Part shown: in pieces, positions 32,346 through 32,737 of the stretch
Position numbering within the stretch: the stretch's first letter is position 1
How the letters are laid out: every line of letters begins with the position of its first letter
Assembly (NCBI GenBank): GCA_964391365.1
Contig: CAYMKW010000024.1
Span: forward strand, 1 to 32,737
Direction of reading: 5' to 3'
Source of the DNA: SXMI01 sp964391365
GTDB lineage: Bacteria > Actinomycetota > Acidimicrobiia > Acidimicrobiales > Microtrichaceae
DNA length: 32,737 nt
The notes under the pieces: model-generated
The model's database searches: none
What the model saw: only the letters and a program-made list of their open reading frames with translations
What the model was told of the DNA's origin: nothing
Position numbers and translations under genes: made by a program

Positions 32346-32737
32346 GGCCGCTGCGCATCGAGTTCCAGGCGTTCGGGCCGTACCCCGAGCGGGTCGAGGT
32401 CGACCTCACCACACTGATGCCCCGCGGCCTGTTCGTGGTCGCCGGCGACACCGGTACCGGCAAGACCACCATCCTCGACGCCATGAGCTACGCGCTCTAC
32501 GGGTCGATGCCCCTCAAGGAGTCCGGCGAGATCCGGTCCCACCACGCCGCTCTGGGTGACAGGACGGAGGTCAAGCTCACCTTCGAGGTGAGCGACGAGA
32601 CCTGGATCATCGAGCGAAGCCCCGCTCAGGAACGTCGGGGAAAGAACTCCTCGGCCGAGTTCGTGACCGAACGCACGACGGCGAGCCTGAGCAGGGTCCG
32701 CGACTCGTCGACGGAGCCGGTCGCCTCCAACATCACC
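32342..32737 (+). CDS. sbcC: Exonuclease subunit SbcC (Rad50-like), N-terminal part
   Basis: The first 132 residues of an SMC-like ATPase, cut by the window end. It starts at GTG 32342 inside the sbcD stop. The N-terminus (RPLRIEFQAFGPYPERVEVDL) and the Walker A GDTGTGKTTILDAMSYALYG are typical of SbcC. It is translationally coupled with sbcD and completes the SbcCD nuclease. The coiled coil, zinc hook and Walker B should lie beyond the window. Confidence 0.95.
   Translation, partial: MRPLRIEFQAFGPYPERVEVDLTTLMPRGLFVVAGDTGTGKTTILDAMSYALYGSMPLKESGEIRSHHAALGDRTEVKLTFEVSDETWIIERSPAQERRGKNSSAEFVTERTTASLSRVRDSSTEPVASNIT

Overview
The window is high-GC DNA (about 70% by eye, strong G/C third-position bias) that reads as an actinobacterium. 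It carries a mycothiol S-conjugate amidase (Mca), the actinobacterial-type ImuA'/ImuB/DnaE2 mutasome with LexA-type SOS boxes, a group II truncated haemoglobin of the HbO type, and many start codons lying 6-8 nt after a TANNNT -10 element, as expected for leaderless transcripts. An Acidimicrobiia-like lineage is my guess; the phylum is firmer than the class. Two N runs (10 and 100 N) and a chimeric left edge mark this as a draft or metagenomic scaffold.

Left edge, 1-1395: an assembly patchwork. The end of a phosphate-binding-like protein and the start of a membrane sensor run into an acetyl-CoA acetyltransferase that lacks its N-terminus. The thiolase is then interrupted by about 150 bp of lower-GC DNA encoding, on the minus strand, a piece of a histidine kinase, plus a 10-N gap. 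Thiolase resumes at 857 and ends at 1395, overlapping a nuclease lipoprotein gene.

1388-11294: SNase lipoprotein (+), ChbG/YdjC deacetylase and mca (-), a duplicated PhoU/TrkA-C protein (-), a Bax inhibitor-1 membrane protein (+), a DUF4239-plus-periplasmic-binding fusion (-) head-to-head with a PstS-like lipoprotein (+), a VanY-type peptidase (-) and an AIM24 protein (-).

11358-23981: DNA damage and signalling. dnaE2 and imuA'-imuB (all -) each have an LexA-type palindrome abutting the -10 and start codon. Between them lie oligoendopeptidase F (+), a PAS-PAS-GGDEF-EAL protein (+) and an OmpR-type response regulator/histidine kinase pair (-). A perfect 27-bp tandem array, broken by a 100-N gap, starts inside the last codons of imuB and runs toward the response regulator. 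dnaE2 carries an unrelated 27-bp in-frame repeat.

24017-32737: an Nfu-N-like protein (-) divergent from truncated haemoglobin O (+); a small membrane protein, TrpB2 and a class-III aminotransferase (-); an ABC ATPase and its permease (-); then sbcD-sbcC (+), preceded by a possible 14-codon leader ORF and running off the end. No tRNA, rRNA, CRISPR array, insertion sequence or prophage gene was recognised. No gene-free stretch exceeds 300 bp; the longest is 24989-25253.
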